From: Pseudazoarcus pumilus
GTDB taxonomy: Bacteria > Pseudomonadota > Gammaproteobacteria > Burkholderiales > Rhodocyclaceae
Length of the DNA: 64,000 nucleotides
Reading direction: 5' to 3'
Assembly (NCBI RefSeq): GCF_002872475.1
Contig: NZ_CP025682.1
Coordinates: 310,001 to 374,000, forward strand
Part shown: positions 34,835 through 42,752 of the stretch, one piece after another
Position numbering within the stretch: position 1 is the stretch's first letter
How the letters are laid out: every line of letters begins with the position of its first letter
The notes under the pieces: generated by a model
Seen by the model: the letters and a program-made list of their open reading frames with translations, nothing else
What the model was told of the DNA's origin: nothing
Database searches by the model: none
Position numbers and translations under genes: made by a program

Positions 34835-35815
34835 ATGAGCAGCAAACTGACCAAAATGCTGGCATGCGGCGCAGCCGCACTGACGTTGTCGATGTCGGCC
34901 CAGGCCACCGAGTGGGTGATGGCCAGCGGCTACGCCGACGACAACTTTCATACGCGCAATCTGCGTGCCCTGATCGCCGATGTCGAGGAACTCAGCGGCG
35001 GCGAGTTCAAGATCCAGTTGCATTCGAACGGTACGCTGATCAAGCTCGACGGCATCCGTCGTGCGGTCCAGTCCAATCAGGTGCAGATCGGCGAGATCCG
35101 GCTGGGTGTCTATGGCAACGAGGATCCGATGTACATCCTCGACAGTATTCCTTTCCTCGCCAACGGCTACGATCGTGCGTGGGCGCTGAAGGAAGCGCAG
35201 ATGCCGTACTTCGAGAAGATGTTCGCGCGTCTCGGGTTGATGCCTTTGTCGTTCTCGCCGTGGACCGGACAGGGCTTCTACACCAAGAACGAGATCAACT
35301 CGCTCGAGGACTTCAAGGGACAGCGTGCGCGCGTGTACTCCAAGACCACGGCGAAGATGGGCGAGATGCTCGGCTTCGAGACCACGACGCTGCCGTTCTC
35401 GGAAATTCCGCAGGCCTTTGCCACCGGCCTGATCGACGCGCTGTTCACCAGCCCGCAGACCGGCATCGACATTCAGGCGTGGGACAACACCAACCACTAC
35501 ACCGTGGTCGGAGCGCTCAATACCAAGAATGCCGTGATCGTGAACCAGCGTGCTTTCAATCGTCTGCCTGACGCGCACAAGCAGGCGCTGCTCGAAGCCG
35601 GCAAGCGCGCCAGCAAGCGTGGCTGGGAGTACAGTGAGCAGGCCTTCAAGGATCAGCTTCAGGTGCTGCGCGACAAGGGCATGAAGGTCAAGGATGCCCC
35701 CGAGGAGGTCATGACCCGGTTGCACGAGATCAGCAAGGTGCTGATCGAAGACTGGCGTGTTGCGGCCAGTCCCGAGGCGATCGAAGTGCTCGACGCCTAT
35801 CTGGCCAGCCAGTAA
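34835..35815 (+). CDS. TRAP transporter substrate-binding protein, DctP family
   Basis: This 326-residue periplasmic binding protein has a signal peptide (MSSKLTKMLACGAAALTL to AQA) and the DctP fold: MASGYADDNFHTRNLRALIADVE, GGEFKIQLHSNGTLIK, VQIGEIRLGVYGNEDPMYILDS, GQRARVYSKTTAKMGEMLG, PQAFATGLIDALFTS. The conserved Arg that binds carboxylates is present in RARVYS. It should bind an organic acid outside the inner membrane. AAGGAGAG lies at 34821-34828. Followed by an mRNA hairpin and then by the two membrane subunits. Confidence 0.93.
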   Translation: MSSKLTKMLACGAAALTLSMSAQATEWVMASGYADDNFHTRNLRALIADVEELSGGEFKIQLHSNGTLIKLDGIRRAVQSNQVQIGEIRLGVYGNEDPMYILDSIPFLANGYDRAWALKEAQMPYFEKMFARLGLMPLSFSPWTGQGFYTKNEINSLEDFKGQRARVYSKTTAKMGEMLGFETTTLPFSEIPQAFATGLIDALFTSPQTGIDIQAWDNTNHYTVVGALNTKNAVIVNQRAFNRLPDAHKQALLEAGKRASKRGWEYSEQAFKDQLQVLRDKGMKVKDAPEEVMTRLHEISKVLIEDWRVAASPEAIEVLDAYLASQ

Positions 35816-35834
35816 CGCCCTCGCGGCTTGAACG

Positions 35835-35858
35835 GGCCCGGACATGCGTGTCCGGGCC
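35835..35858 (+). repeat. Intercistronic hairpin between dctP and dctQ
   Basis: GGCCCGGACA (35835-35844) and TGTCCGGGCC (35849-35858) form a perfect 10-bp stem with a TGCG loop. No T tract follows; the GGGAGGG ribosome site of the next gene begins directly after it. Such hairpins commonly protect the upstream message and raise binding protein over membrane subunits. Confidence 0.75.
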
Positions 35859-35872
35859 GGGAGGGTTCCGTC

Positions 35873-36466
35873 ATGCGTCGATTCCTCGACACCCTGTATC
35901 TGCTCAGCGGCTATCTTGCGGCTTTCTTCCTGATGATGATCGCCGTGCTGGTCGTCGCCCAGGTCGCTGCCCGCTTTTTCGGTGTGATCTTCGAGTCCAC
36001 CGAGACCGGTGGTTTCTGTCTGGCCGCAAGCACATTCCTGGGGCTCGCGCACACGCTCAAGCGTGGCTGCCACATCCGCGTCTCGCTGTTCATCCACAAG
36101 GCCCGGGGGGCGACACGCAAGGCCATCGAACTGTGGTCGACCGGTGTCGCCACGGTGGTGATGGGCTACGTCACCTGGGCCGCGACACACATGGTCTACG
36201 AGTCATGGTTCTACGAGGAACTGAGCCCGGGCATGATGGCCGTGCCCATCTGGATTCCGCAGCTCGGCATGCTGCTCGGCTGTGCGATCGTCACCATCGC
36301 CTTCGCCGACGAGTTCTGTCGCATCGCATGCGGTGCCGAAGCCGCCTATCAGGAACAGAGCGAAACGGCCTTGTCCGACGATGACTCCACGTCGGCCAGG
36401 GTAGCTCCGCAGCGCGCGGACGGCATCGCTTCGCACAACCGGCTCGAACGCGGGAGAGCGTCATGA
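35873..36466 (+). CDS. TRAP transporter small membrane subunit, DctQ family
   Basis: This 197-residue protein has four predicted membrane helices (about 10-30, 45-62, 88-108, 130-150) and the DctQ pattern: FLDTLYLLSGYLAAFFLMMI, VVAQVAARFFGVIFESTETG, ASTFLGLAHTLKRGCHIRVS. It joins DctM in sodium-driven uptake. The start is the ATG at 35873 with GGGAGGG at 35859-35865. The last four bases overlap the DctM start (ATGA). A soluble tail of about 45 residues is unusually long for the family. Confidence 0.9.
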   Translation: MRRFLDTLYLLSGYLAAFFLMMIAVLVVAQVAARFFGVIFESTETGGFCLAASTFLGLAHTLKRGCHIRVSLFIHKARGATRKAIELWSTGVATVVMGYVTWAATHMVYESWFYEELSPGMMAVPIWIPQLGMLLGCAIVTIAFADEFCRIACGAEAAYQEQSETALSDDDSTSARVAPQRADGIASHNRLERGRAS

Positions 36467-37770
36467 ACGAAATGATCATCATCGTGCTGGTCCTGTTCGG
36501 CGCCCTGCTCGCGCTGCTCGCCAGCGGTGTGTGGGTCGCGGTCACGCTGATCGTCGTGGGCTTCATCGCGATCGCCGCGTTCACCCCGTCGCCGCCCGAT
36601 TCGCTGCTCGCGATCACGGTGTGGGACCACAGCTGGAACTGGGCGCTCACCGCCTTGCCACTATTCGTGTGGATGGGCGAAATCCTGACCCGCTCGCGCC
36701 TGTCGCAGGACATGTTCTCGGGGCTCGCGCCGTGGCTGTCGTGGCTGCCGGGACGCCTGCTCCACGTCAACATCATCGGCTGCAGCGTGATGGCGGCCGT
36801 GGCCGGCTCGTCGGCGGTCACCGCGGCGACCATCGGTCGCATGAGTCTGCCCGAACTGAAGAAGCGCGGCTATTCGGAGAGCATGTCGCTGGGCACCTTG
36901 GCAGGCGCGGGCACTTTGGGCCTGCTGATCCCGCCGTCGATCATGATGATCGTCTACGGCATCGTCACGCAGCAGTCGATCGCGCGACTGTTCATCGCCG
37001 GCCTCATCCCCGGTCTGGTGATCATCAGCCTGTTCATGGGCTACGTGATCATCTGGTCGCTGATCAACCGCGACAAGATGCCGCCCAACGACATCCGCAT
37101 GAGTTTCATGGAAAAGCTCTGGAACTCACGCCGGCTGATTCCGGTAATCGTATTGATCGTGCTCGTCATCGGTTCGATCTATACCGGTTTCGCCACGCCG
37201 ACCGAGGCCGCCACCATCGGTGTGCTCGGCGCACTGGGCCTGGCCTGGGTGTCGCGTACGCTGACGCTGCGCTCCTTCCTCGACGGCCTGATGGGCGCCA
37301 TGCGCACCAGTTGCATGATCACCTTCATCATCGCCGGTGCGAGCTTCCTCGCGATCGGCATGGCCTTCACCGGCATTCCGGCCGCGCTCGCTGCGTGGGT
37401 CGAGGGCCTGGGCCTGTCGACGTGGATGCTGTTGGTGATGCTGACGCTGATCTACATCGTGCTGGGCTGTTTCCTCGAAGGCGCGTCGATGATCGTGCTG
37501 ACCGCGTCGATCGCATTGCCGATGATCCAGGCTGCGGGGCTGGATCCGATCTGGTTCGGCATCTATCTGATCATCGTCGTCGAGATGTCGCAGATTACGC
37601 CACCGGTGGGTTTCAACCTGTTCGTGCTGCAGGGCATGTCCGGGCGCGACCTGATGGTCATCGCACGCTCGGCCTTCCCGTTCTTCATGGTGATGATCCT
37701 CGGCATCGTGGTGCTCGCCACCTGGCCGGGCCTGGTCACCTTCCTGCCCGACCTGATGATGAACCGCTGA
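36463..37770 (+). CDS. TRAP transporter large membrane subunit, DctM family
   Basis: This 435-residue permease has about twelve membrane helices and family motifs: TALPLFVWMGEILTRS, AVAGSSAVTAATIGRMSLPEL, LAGAGTLGLLIPPSIMMIVYG, GFATPTEAATIG and EMSQITPPVGFNLFVLQGMSG. It forms the substrate path of the TRAP transporter. The start overlaps the DctQ stop (ATGA at 36463), and the racemase gene starts two bases after its stop. The three subunits and the racemase form one operon. Confidence 0.94.
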   Translation: MNEMIIIVLVLFGALLALLASGVWVAVTLIVVGFIAIAAFTPSPPDSLLAITVWDHSWNWALTALPLFVWMGEILTRSRLSQDMFSGLAPWLSWLPGRLLHVNIIGCSVMAAVAGSSAVTAATIGRMSLPELKKRGYSESMSLGTLAGAGTLGLLIPPSIMMIVYGIVTQQSIARLFIAGLIPGLVIISLFMGYVIIWSLINRDKMPPNDIRMSFMEKLWNSRRLIPVIVLIVLVIGSIYTGFATPTEAATIGVLGALGLAWVSRTLTLRSFLDGLMGAMRTSCMITFIIAGASFLAIGMAFTGIPAALAAWVEGLGLSTWMLLVMLTLIYIVLGCFLEGASMIVLTASIALPMIQAAGLDPIWFGIYLIIVVEMSQITPPVGFNLFVLQGMSGRDLMVIARSAFPFFMVMILGIVVLATWPGLVTFLPDLMMNR

Positions 37771-37771
37771 C

Positions 37772-38416
37772 GTGCGCATCCTGATCGTCAATTCCAACAC
37801 CACCGAGGCGGTCACCGCCGGGCTCCTCGATGCCGCCCGGCGCCTGTGCCCGCCCGGCGTCGAGGTGGTGGCGACGACGGCGCCCTGTGGCGTGGCCGCG
37901 ATCGAGCGGCCGGAGCATCTGCCGCAGGCCGCGCTGGGTACGCTGCGTGGCTTCGAGGCGAACGCTACGGGTGCGGATGCCGGCATCGTCGCCTGCTTCA
38001 GCGATCCGGGCCTGGCTGAAGTGCGTGCCGCGATGCCGTTTCCGGTGGTGGGCCTGGCCGAGGCCGCCTGCCTGGTCGCCGCCGAGGGTGGCCGACGCTT
38101 TGCCGTGGTGCTGCTCGGCCATGCGATGCGCGACGTGCTGTGCGGCCTGATCGAGGAGTACGGCTGCGCCGACCGGCTGGCGGCGATCGAATGCCTGTCG
38201 GTCGGCGTACTCGAATTCGGCCGCAATCCGGACACCCATATGGGCGAACTGCATGAGGCCGTGCGGCGCTGCGTGGACGCCGGTGCCGAGGTGGTCGTGC
38301 TCGGCGGCGCCGTCACGGCCGGGCTGGGCGAGGCGTTGTCGAAGATCTCGCCGGTGCCCGTACTCGACGGGCTCGAGTGTGCGCTGCGTATGGCCATACG
38401 ACGGGCCGGGGCCTGA
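37772..38416 (+). CDS. Asp/Glu/hydantoin racemase family protein
   Basis: This 214-residue protein has MRILIVNSNTTEAVTAGLL, then GIVACFSDPGL with the first catalytic-type Cys (about residue 75), and EVVVLGGAVTAGLGEAL. In hydantoin and aspartate racemases the last motif usually carries the second Cys (LGC); here it reads LGG. The protein may thus be a one-base racemase, use another residue, or act on a different compound. Relatives racemise hydantoins, allantoin or amino acids. Its place directly behind the TRAP genes suggests it isomerises the imported compound for the divergent hydrolases. The start is the GTG at 37772. Confidence 0.85.
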   Translation: MRILIVNSNTTEAVTAGLLDAARRLCPPGVEVVATTAPCGVAAIERPEHLPQAALGTLRGFEANATGADAGIVACFSDPGLAEVRAAMPFPVVGLAEAACLVAAEGGRRFAVVLLGHAMRDVLCGLIEEYGCADRLAAIECLSVGVLEFGRNPDTHMGELHEAVRRCVDAGAEVVVLGGAVTAGLGEALSKISPVPVLDGLECALRMAIRRAGA

Positions 38417-38450
38417 CGGCGGGTCTGGCCCGCAAGCCCGTGCGGGCTGA

Positions 38451-39449
38451 TCAGTCCAGCAGCCGGATGAGGTCGGCGTGGAAACGCGCCGGATCCTGCA
38501 CCTGCGGCGAATGCGCCAGGTCGGGATACAGGTGCAGCGTCACGTCGGGGATCCGCCCGGCCACGTCGCGCGCCATCGCGCGGTAGTCGCCCAGCGCCTT
38601 GCGCTGCTCTTCGGACACCAGATGCTTGCCGATGGCGGTGTTGTCATGCTCGCCGATGATCAGCAGCGTGGGCACCTGCAGGCGGTGGAATTCGTGGTAC
38701 ACGGGCTGCGTGACGATCATGTCGAAGGTCAGCGCCGAGTGCCAGGCCACGGTTTCCTTGCCGGGGCCGTTGAACATGCCGGCCGACATGTCCACCCAGC
38801 GGTCGAACTCCGGCCGCCACTCGCCGTTGTAGTAGGTGGTGAGCTGGTAGTTCTTGATGCCCTCGCGCGTGACCTTGAGCTGTCCGGCGTACCAGTCGCC
38901 CACGCTGATGTAGGGCACGCCCTTGGCGAGCCAGTCTTCCAGTCCGATGGGATTCACCATCACCAGGCGTTCGACCCGCTGCGGATAGAGCAGCGCATAG
39001 CGCGTGGCGAGCATGCCGCCCATCGAGTGCCCCATCACCACATGATCCTCCACCCCCAACTCGTCGAGCAGCGCGGCGGTGTTGGCGGCGAGCTGGTGGA
39101 AACTGTACTGGTAGCCGTCGGGCTTGGTGGACTTGCAGAATCCGATCTGGTCCGGCGCGACGACGCGGTAGCCGGCGCCGGTGAGCGCCGCGATGCTGTC
39201 CTCCCAGCTCGCGCCGCAGAAGTTCTTGCCGTGCAGCGCGACCACGGTGCGGCCGTTGGGCGTGCCGCGCGGCGCGACATCCATGTAGGCCATGCGCACG
39301 TCCTTGCCCTGCGAGCGGAACTCGAACGTGCCGACTTCGTGCGGGTATTCGAAGCCTTCCAGGTTGGGGCCGTAGGAAGGGGTCGCGGCCAGCGCCGCGA
39401 GGGGTGCGGCGAGCAGGGCGGACAACAGCGGGGGCAGCCAGCGATTCAT
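38451..39449 (-). CDS. Exported alpha/beta hydrolase
   Basis: This 332-residue enzyme has a signal peptide (MNRWLPPLLSALLAAPLAA) and an alpha/beta hydrolase fold. The oxyanion motif is ALHGKNFCG, the nucleophile elbow is GHSMGG (S142), the acid is probably in IIGEHDNTA and the catalytic His in YPDLAHSPQ. It would be periplasmic and could be an esterase or lactonase. It is convergent with the racemase gene; the 34 bases between them hold two small GC hairpins (GCGGG-TCTGG-CCCGC and AGCCCG-TG-CGGGCT) that may end both transcripts. Confidence 0.88.
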   Translation of the reverse strand: MNRWLPPLLSALLAAPLAALAATPSYGPNLEGFEYPHEVGTFEFRSQGKDVRMAYMDVAPRGTPNGRTVVALHGKNFCGASWEDSIAALTGAGYRVVAPDQIGFCKSTKPDGYQYSFHQLAANTAALLDELGVEDHVVMGHSMGGMLATRYALLYPQRVERLVMVNPIGLEDWLAKGVPYISVGDWYAGQLKVTREGIKNYQLTTYYNGEWRPEFDRWVDMSAGMFNGPGKETVAWHSALTFDMIVTQPVYHEFHRLQVPTLLIIGEHDNTAIGKHLVSEEQRKALGDYRAMARDVAGRIPDVTLHLYPDLAHSPQVQDPARFHADLIRLLD

Positions 39450-39545
39450 GCAGGACTCCTTGTCGGTGAGAGGGGATGCGCATCGTACGCGTCGCCGTCT
39501 CAGGCAGTCGAGCGGGCCGATCGTTCCATTGCTGCACCCGCGCCG

Positions 39546-39932
39546 TCAGCGCGTGTCCATCGCCCATTCCGTCGCGCACTTGCGGCAGCGCACCCGCACG
39601 CGGCCGAGCCCGAAGTCCTCGCCGATCAGGATCAGTCGCCCGAAGGTCGCGCAATGCGGGCAGATGGCCTGCGCACTGGCACGCTGCGCGGCCACCAGAT
39701 GCACGAAGAAGCGGTTGAGCAGATGCACCGTGAGCAGCGCCAGCAGCGTGAAGGCCAGCCCGCCGAAAATTCGCGCCAACGCCCCGCCGGCTGCGTCGAA
39801 CGTCAGTTCCAGGGCGGTAAAGCACATCACCGCCACCAGCAGCGCGAGCGCCAGCCAGCCGTGGCCGAGCAGCAACTCGCGTTCGTGCCAGCGGATGAAA
39901 CCGAGCTTGCGGATGCCGTCGGCCAGTTTCAT
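39546..39932 (-). CDS. Small membrane protein with zinc-ribbon tail
   Basis: This 128-residue protein has two predicted membrane helices (about 27-45 and 53-75) and a C-terminal zinc ribbon: CPHC, about 22 residues, then CRKC, ending in ATEWAMDTR. I do not recognise a named family. The start is the ATG at 39932. On its strand a good -10 (TATACT) lies upstream at about 39987-39992. The gene follows a LysR gene on the same strand after 152 bases. Confidence 0.65.
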   Translation of the reverse strand: MKLADGIRKLGFIRWHERELLLGHGWLALALLVAVMCFTALELTFDAAGGALARIFGGLAFTLLALLTVHLLNRFFVHLVAAQRASAQAICPHCATFGRLILIGEDFGLGRVRVRCRKCATEWAMDTR

Positions 39933-40023
39933 GTCGGCCCTCGTGCCGAGCCCGCGCCGCTGTGTATGGGCGGGCCATCGACAGTAAGTATAAGCGGACC
40001 GCGCTGAGTGACGCCTCTGGCGC

Positions 40024-40092
40024 GCAATGCGAATCGTACTGCGGCTGCGTCCAGCGGAATTCAGCCGACAGTCGCATTTGCAGGCTAGCCTG
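40024..40092 (+). repeat. Diverged intergenic repeat, copy A
   Basis: This stretch upstream of the zinc-ribbon gene shares a colinear series of blocks with copy B at 41928-42016: GCAATGCG, AATCGT, GCGGCT-CG, CGGAATTCAG-CG and CAGGCT-G-CCTG. Blocks are separated by small indels. The two copies flank the LysR pair in the same orientation. Confidence 0.4.
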
Positions 40093-40978
40093 TGGAGGCG
40101 TCGCCGAGCGCCAGCAGCTGGTCGAGAGTGCGGCGCGCGAGCGGCTTGAGCTGGCCGCGCGGGGTCAGTTCGACGGTGTAGTCGCCTGCTTCGAGCCGCC
40201 CCGGGTGCGCCGGGTGCAGCAGGCCGGCCTCGACGTAGGCGCGCGCCGCGATGGAGCCGACCAGCACCGGGCCTTCGCCGGCCAGGCAGGCCTCGACGGC
40301 GCTGACCGGGTCGTCGAAGCTGACCGCGTAGCGGGGTTCGATGGCCTCGCCGAAGGCGGCCTGCATCCATTGCGGCCAGCTCGCCGAGGTATGGCGCACG
40401 AGCGCGCGGGACGCGAGTTCGGCCAGCGTGAGGTCGCCGCTGCGCGCTTCGGAGGCGGGCACGTAGGCGCGCACCGAGCCGCGATGCAGCAGGTGCTGGC
40501 CGGGGGCGTCGCCGGCGGCCGTGCCGAAGTCGATGAACAGGTCGGCATCGGGGTTGGGCGCGACGCCGGGCACGCGATTGGTGCTCAGTTCGAAGCGCAG
40601 TCCGGGCACGCCCAGACGCTCGCGCAGGCGCGGCAGCAGTGGCGTGATCCAGGTCACGCCGATGACCGGTGGCACGTCCAGGTGCACGCGCTGCAGGCTC
40701 TGCGCGCGCAGCCGGGCGGTGGTGTCGCGGAAGTCGGCGATCAGCCGCGCCAGTTCGGCATGACAGTCGTGTCCGGTCGCGGTGGGCGCGATGCCGCGAC
40801 CGCGCCGTTCGACCAGCGCCACGCCCAGCGCTCGCTCGATCTGGCGCAGACGGTGGCTGATCGCCGACGGTGTCACCGACAACTCCTCGGCGGCCGCCGC
40901 GACGCTGCCCAGGCGGATCACCGCTTCGACCGCGACCAGTTCCAGCAGCGGGAGATCGCGCAATAATGAGTGCTTCAT
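40085..40978 (-). CDS. LysR-family regulator, leftward
   Basis: This is a 297-residue regulator. The winged helix has LPLLELVAVEAVIRLGSVAAAA, then VTPSAISHRLRQIERALGVAL; the effector domain starts near residue 93 with VHLDVPPVIGVTWITPLLPRLRE, of the GcvA-like type. The start is the ATG at 40978 with GGAGG 10 bases upstream. It is head to head with a second LysR gene whose start lies 17 bases away, so each promoter must lie inside the coding region of the other. Effector and targets are unknown; the zinc-ribbon gene downstream is one candidate. Confidence 0.88.
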   Translation of the reverse strand: MKHSLLRDLPLLELVAVEAVIRLGSVAAAAEELSVTPSAISHRLRQIERALGVALVERRGRGIAPTATGHDCHAELARLIADFRDTTARLRAQSLQRVHLDVPPVIGVTWITPLLPRLRERLGVPGLRFELSTNRVPGVAPNPDADLFIDFGTAAGDAPGQHLLHRGSVRAYVPASEARSGDLTLAELASRALVRHTSASWPQWMQAAFGEAIEPRYAVSFDDPVSAVEACLAGEGPVLVGSIAARAYVEAGLLHPAHPGRLEAGDYTVELTPRGQLKPLARRTLDQLLALGDASTG

Positions 40979-40995
40979 CGGACACAGGCCTCCGG

Positions 40996-41883
40996 ATGAC
41001 GAATGTACCTCTTCCGCCGCTGCATGCGCTGGTCGCCTTCGAGGCGCTGGTGCGCCACGGTGCCATCGCGCCGGCACTGGCCGAGTTGGGTGTGACGCGC
41101 GCGGCGCTGACCGGCTCGCTCGCCCAGCTCGAGGAGCGCACCGGCCTGCGCCTGCTGGTGCGTCACACACCGGGCGTGGAGCTGACCGCCGAAGGCGCGG
41201 ATTACTACCAGGCCGTTTCGGTGTTCGCGCGTGGCGCGGCCGACGCGCTGCACGCGCTCGACTGCGGGCGCGAGACCGAAATCCGGTTGGCGGCCAGCCC
41301 CGGGGTGTCGCGCCTGTGGCTCGCGCCCCAACTGGCGCGGCTGCGTGCAGCCTGCCCCGGCGTGAGCTTGTCGGTGAGCGTCAGCGAGACGCTGTCCGAT
41401 CTGGAGCGCAACCAGTGCGACATCGCCGTGCGCTACTGCCGACCCGACGACTACGACAGCGACGCGCGCGTGCTGTGGCATGAGGAGCTGGCCGTGATCG
41501 CACGTGCAGCCGATGCCACGGCGCTGGCGCTGGCCTCGCCGGCCGAACTGCTCACCGCCCATGCATTGCTCGAGCATCCGGCCTTCTCCTGGCAGCGTCT
41601 GGCCGAGCGCAGCGGCGTGGTCGCGCGCATGCGCGAACCCGATTTGGTGTGCCACGACATGTACGCGGTGCTGATGGCCTGCGCGCGCGGCGAGGGGCTG
41701 GCGCTGCTGCCGCAACGCCTGACCGCCGGACTGCGCCGTCGCCTCGGACTGGTCGTCGCGCATCCGCTGCGGGTGCCGGCCAAGAGCTACGTGCTGCTGT
41801 ATTCCGCGGCCGGGCGCGAGCGGGCCGTGGTGCGCGCCTGCGCCGACGTGCTCGCCGCGATGGCCGGGATGCCTGAGGCCTGA
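40996..41883 (+). CDS. LysR-family regulator, rightward
   Basis: This 295-residue GcvA-like regulator has PLPPLHALVAFEALVRHG, VTRAALTGSLAQLEERTG, and an effector domain from IRLAASPGVSRLWLAPQLARL with CDIAVRYCRPDD. The start taken is the ATG at 40996, which gives the usual LysR N-terminus; the ATG at 40966 would overlap the divergent gene by 13 bases. The LysE gene 150 bases downstream on the same strand is a likely target, since LysR control of LysE exporters is common. Confidence 0.87.
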   Translation: MTNVPLPPLHALVAFEALVRHGAIAPALAELGVTRAALTGSLAQLEERTGLRLLVRHTPGVELTAEGADYYQAVSVFARGAADALHALDCGRETEIRLAASPGVSRLWLAPQLARLRAACPGVSLSVSVSETLSDLERNQCDIAVRYCRPDDYDSDARVLWHEELAVIARAADATALALASPAELLTAHALLEHPAFSWQRLAERSGVVARMREPDLVCHDMYAVLMACARGEGLALLPQRLTAGLRRRLGLVVAHPLRVPAKSYVLLYSAAGRERAVVRACADVLAAMAGMPEA

Positions 41884-41927
41884 GCAGCGTCGCGTGCTGG
41901 CAGTTGAAGGATCTTGCGCGCATCGCG

Positions 41928-42016
41928 GCAATGCGGCCTGAATCGTGGCGGCTTCGATGCCACCGGAATTCAGTCGTCGAGCGGATGCGGGCGGCACACT
42001 GCAGGCTGGTCTCCTG
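41928..42016 (+). repeat. Diverged intergenic repeat, copy B
   Basis: This is the copy upstream of the LysE gene that corresponds block by block to copy A at 40024-40092, with a longer insertion before the final CAGGCT block. It fills most of the 150-base gap between the LysR and LysE genes. Confidence 0.4.
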
Positions 42017-42033
42017 CATGCCCGCGTTCGCCC

Positions 42034-42648
42034 ATGACCGTCGCTTCTCTTTTGGCGCTCTTCGTCACCCTCGCTCTGCTCGCCGCCGTGCCTTCACTGA
42101 GCGTGCTCACCGTGGTCTCGCGCGCACTGGCGCTGGGCCCGCGCCACGGCGTGTTCGTCGCGGCCGGCATCGTCGCGGGCGACGTGTTCTACATCGTGCT
42201 TGCGCTGTTCGGCGGCGCGGCGCTGTTCGCCGCCGGCGCCGTCCTGGCAGATGTCTTGCGTGTGGCGGGGGCCGGTCTGCTCGCCGCGCTGGCGTGGCGG
42301 CAATGGCAGGTGGCCGGGCAACGCGCGGCGATCACGTCCGGCGCATCGGGCGCGAGCTTCGCCGCGGGGCTCGCCGTAACGCTGGCCGATGCCAAGGCGG
42401 TGCTGTTCTATCTGGTGCTGCTGCCGGCCTTCGTCGATGTTGGCTCGCTTCGCGCCGGTGAGGTCGCGCTGGTGATTGCGGTGGCCGTGTTTGCGGTCGG
42501 GGGCGTGAAGCTCGCCTACGCCGTTGCGGCCGCGCGGGCGGCCGTGTGGATCGGAGCGGGCCGTGCCCGGCGCGTCGAACGCGGCGCCGCGTGCGCGCTG
42601 GTGGTCGCGGCCCTGCTCTTGCTGGTCGGTGCATCCGTGTGGTCGTGA
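42034..42648 (+). CDS. LysE/RhtB-family exporter
   Basis: This 204-residue inner-membrane protein has about six helices and the LysE pattern: SVLTVVSRALALGPRHGVFVAAG near the N-terminus, GAGLLAALAWRQW and GLAVTLADAKAVLFYLVLLPAFV in the middle. The usual GP(G)P of the first loop is replaced by VPSLSVLTV. Family members export amino acids or related compounds. The start is the ATG at 42034; no strong ribosome site is seen. Likely regulated by the adjacent LysR protein. Confidence 0.85.
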   Translation: MTVASLLALFVTLALLAAVPSLSVLTVVSRALALGPRHGVFVAAGIVAGDVFYIVLALFGGAALFAAGAVLADVLRVAGAGLLAALAWRQWQVAGQRAAITSGASGASFAAGLAVTLADAKAVLFYLVLLPAFVDVGSLRAGEVALVIAVAVFAVGGVKLAYAVAAARAAVWIGAGRARRVERGAACALVVAALLLLVGASVWS

Positions 42649-42752
42649 AAGCTGCTGCCGCGACGCATAGCGCGTTTCAGCGCCCGGTGCCTTGCGCTGC
42701 CTAGCATGCATGCACGGACCCGCTTCCGGGCCGATCACGAAGGAGACCTGCG

